Positions 63,790 to 64,000 of a stretch of DNA of 64,000 bases are shown here, in pieces. Source of the stretch: Nostocales cyanobacterium Centralia_MAG_434 (lineage in GTDB: Bacteria; Cyanobacteriota; Cyanobacteriia; Cyanobacteriales; Nostocaceae); the NCBI GenBank assembly GCA_021324415.1, contig JAJPJF010000355.1, positions 29,213 to 93,212 on the forward strand, in the 5' to 3' direction. The notes beneath the pieces were generated by a model. The model did not search any database. It was not told where the DNA came from and saw only the letters and a program-made list of their open reading frames with translations. A program made the position numbers and the translations under genes. Position 1 is the stretch's first letter. Each line of letters begins with the position of its first letter.

Positions 63790-64000
63790 AAATAGGGAGT
63801 GGGGAGTGGGGAATTGGAAATGAGAGTGGGAATTGGGAGTGAGAAATTGGGAATCGGAAATTAGCAGTAGGAATAAAACACCCTATTCCCTAACTCATAT
63901 CTTGCACCAAGAAAAATTGATGTAATTTTATTACTCAGTAAGAAAGCAAAACCCTTGATTTAACGATAAAAGTCCATAAAATTGAAGTAGCTTTATTGCT
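63790..64000. repeat. GGGAGTGGGGAGTGG-type STRR upstream of the hybrid kinase
   Basis: Tandem GGGAGTG/GGGAATTGG units (63795-63875), then AT-rich sequence to the window end. It holds the upstream region of the kinase gene; no other gene is seen. Confidence 0.6.

Overview
This is a chromosomal window from a cyanobacterium, most likely a filamentous member of the Nostocales. It carries photosystem genes (psbY, psaK, a Psb32-like gene), a CO2-uptake NDH-1 operon, a class II FBPase/SBPase, many HIP1-type GCGATCGC sites, and the short tandem G/C-rich repeats (STRR-like) typical of heterocyst-forming genomes. Most genes are core housekeeping genes, densely packed on both strands in short transcription units.

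Layout. 0.2-4.8 kb: ndhF4-ndhD4-cupB, the NDH-1 CO2-hydration module. 5.0-7.1 kb: an IS200/IS605 element with divergent tnpB and tnpA, lying inside a small decayed gene. 7.1-12.9 kb (minus strand): methionine aminopeptidase, a cupredoxin, an M16 peptidase, a VOC protein and a zinc-ribbon protein. 13.2-15.5 kb: gamma carbonic anhydrase, psbY and folC. 15.7-17.0 kb: a sugar-type binding lipoprotein. 17.1-22.7 kb: pilM-pilN-pilO-pilQ, the type IV pilus alignment complex and secretin. 23.0-28.9 kb: small membrane and coiled-coil proteins, an Uma2 pseudogene, a TPM-domain protein, cobH and dapB. 29.0-34.9 kb: psaK, a CheR-PAS methyltransferase, sufE, a hydrolase, a COG0523 GTPase and a WD40 protein. 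35.1-40.5 kb: a ZnuA-like protein without canonical metal ligands, a MetF-like protein, trpS, a cupin and pgi. 40.6-46.7 kb: a RelE-type toxin-antitoxin pair, a branched-chain amino-acid ABC permease and ATPase, an orphan Dam-like methylase, an orphan antitoxin and a triple-GAF photoreceptor-like protein. 46.7-47.6 kb: a gene-poor gap. 47.6-53.2 kb: UPF0182, hemA and glpX. 53.5-60.2 kb: glutaredoxin, tadA, plsC, a yybP-ykoY riboswitch with its UPF0016 exporter gene, a ribbon-helix-helix protein, bolA plus monothiol glutaredoxin, and a DUF2237 protein. 60.2-63.8 kb: a CheA-type hybrid kinase.

The most striking non-genic signal is a set of interspersed repeats. A composite element has a roughly 50-bp hairpin core bounded by GAGCCAGT and ACTGGC, flanked by 7-9-bp tandem G/C-rich units. 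It recurs between genes and has entered coding sequence at least once (the M16 peptidase) and extended protein ends elsewhere. A 29-bp palindrome family and a 100-bp element with inverted ends are also present in several copies. No CRISPR array, rRNA or tRNA was recognised. I did not find an obviously new multi-gene system. The best leads are the composite repeat, the IS605 insertion with inverted end hairpins, the ligand-less ZnuA paralogue, the riboswitch with mutually exclusive downstream pairings, and the truncated GAF protein.
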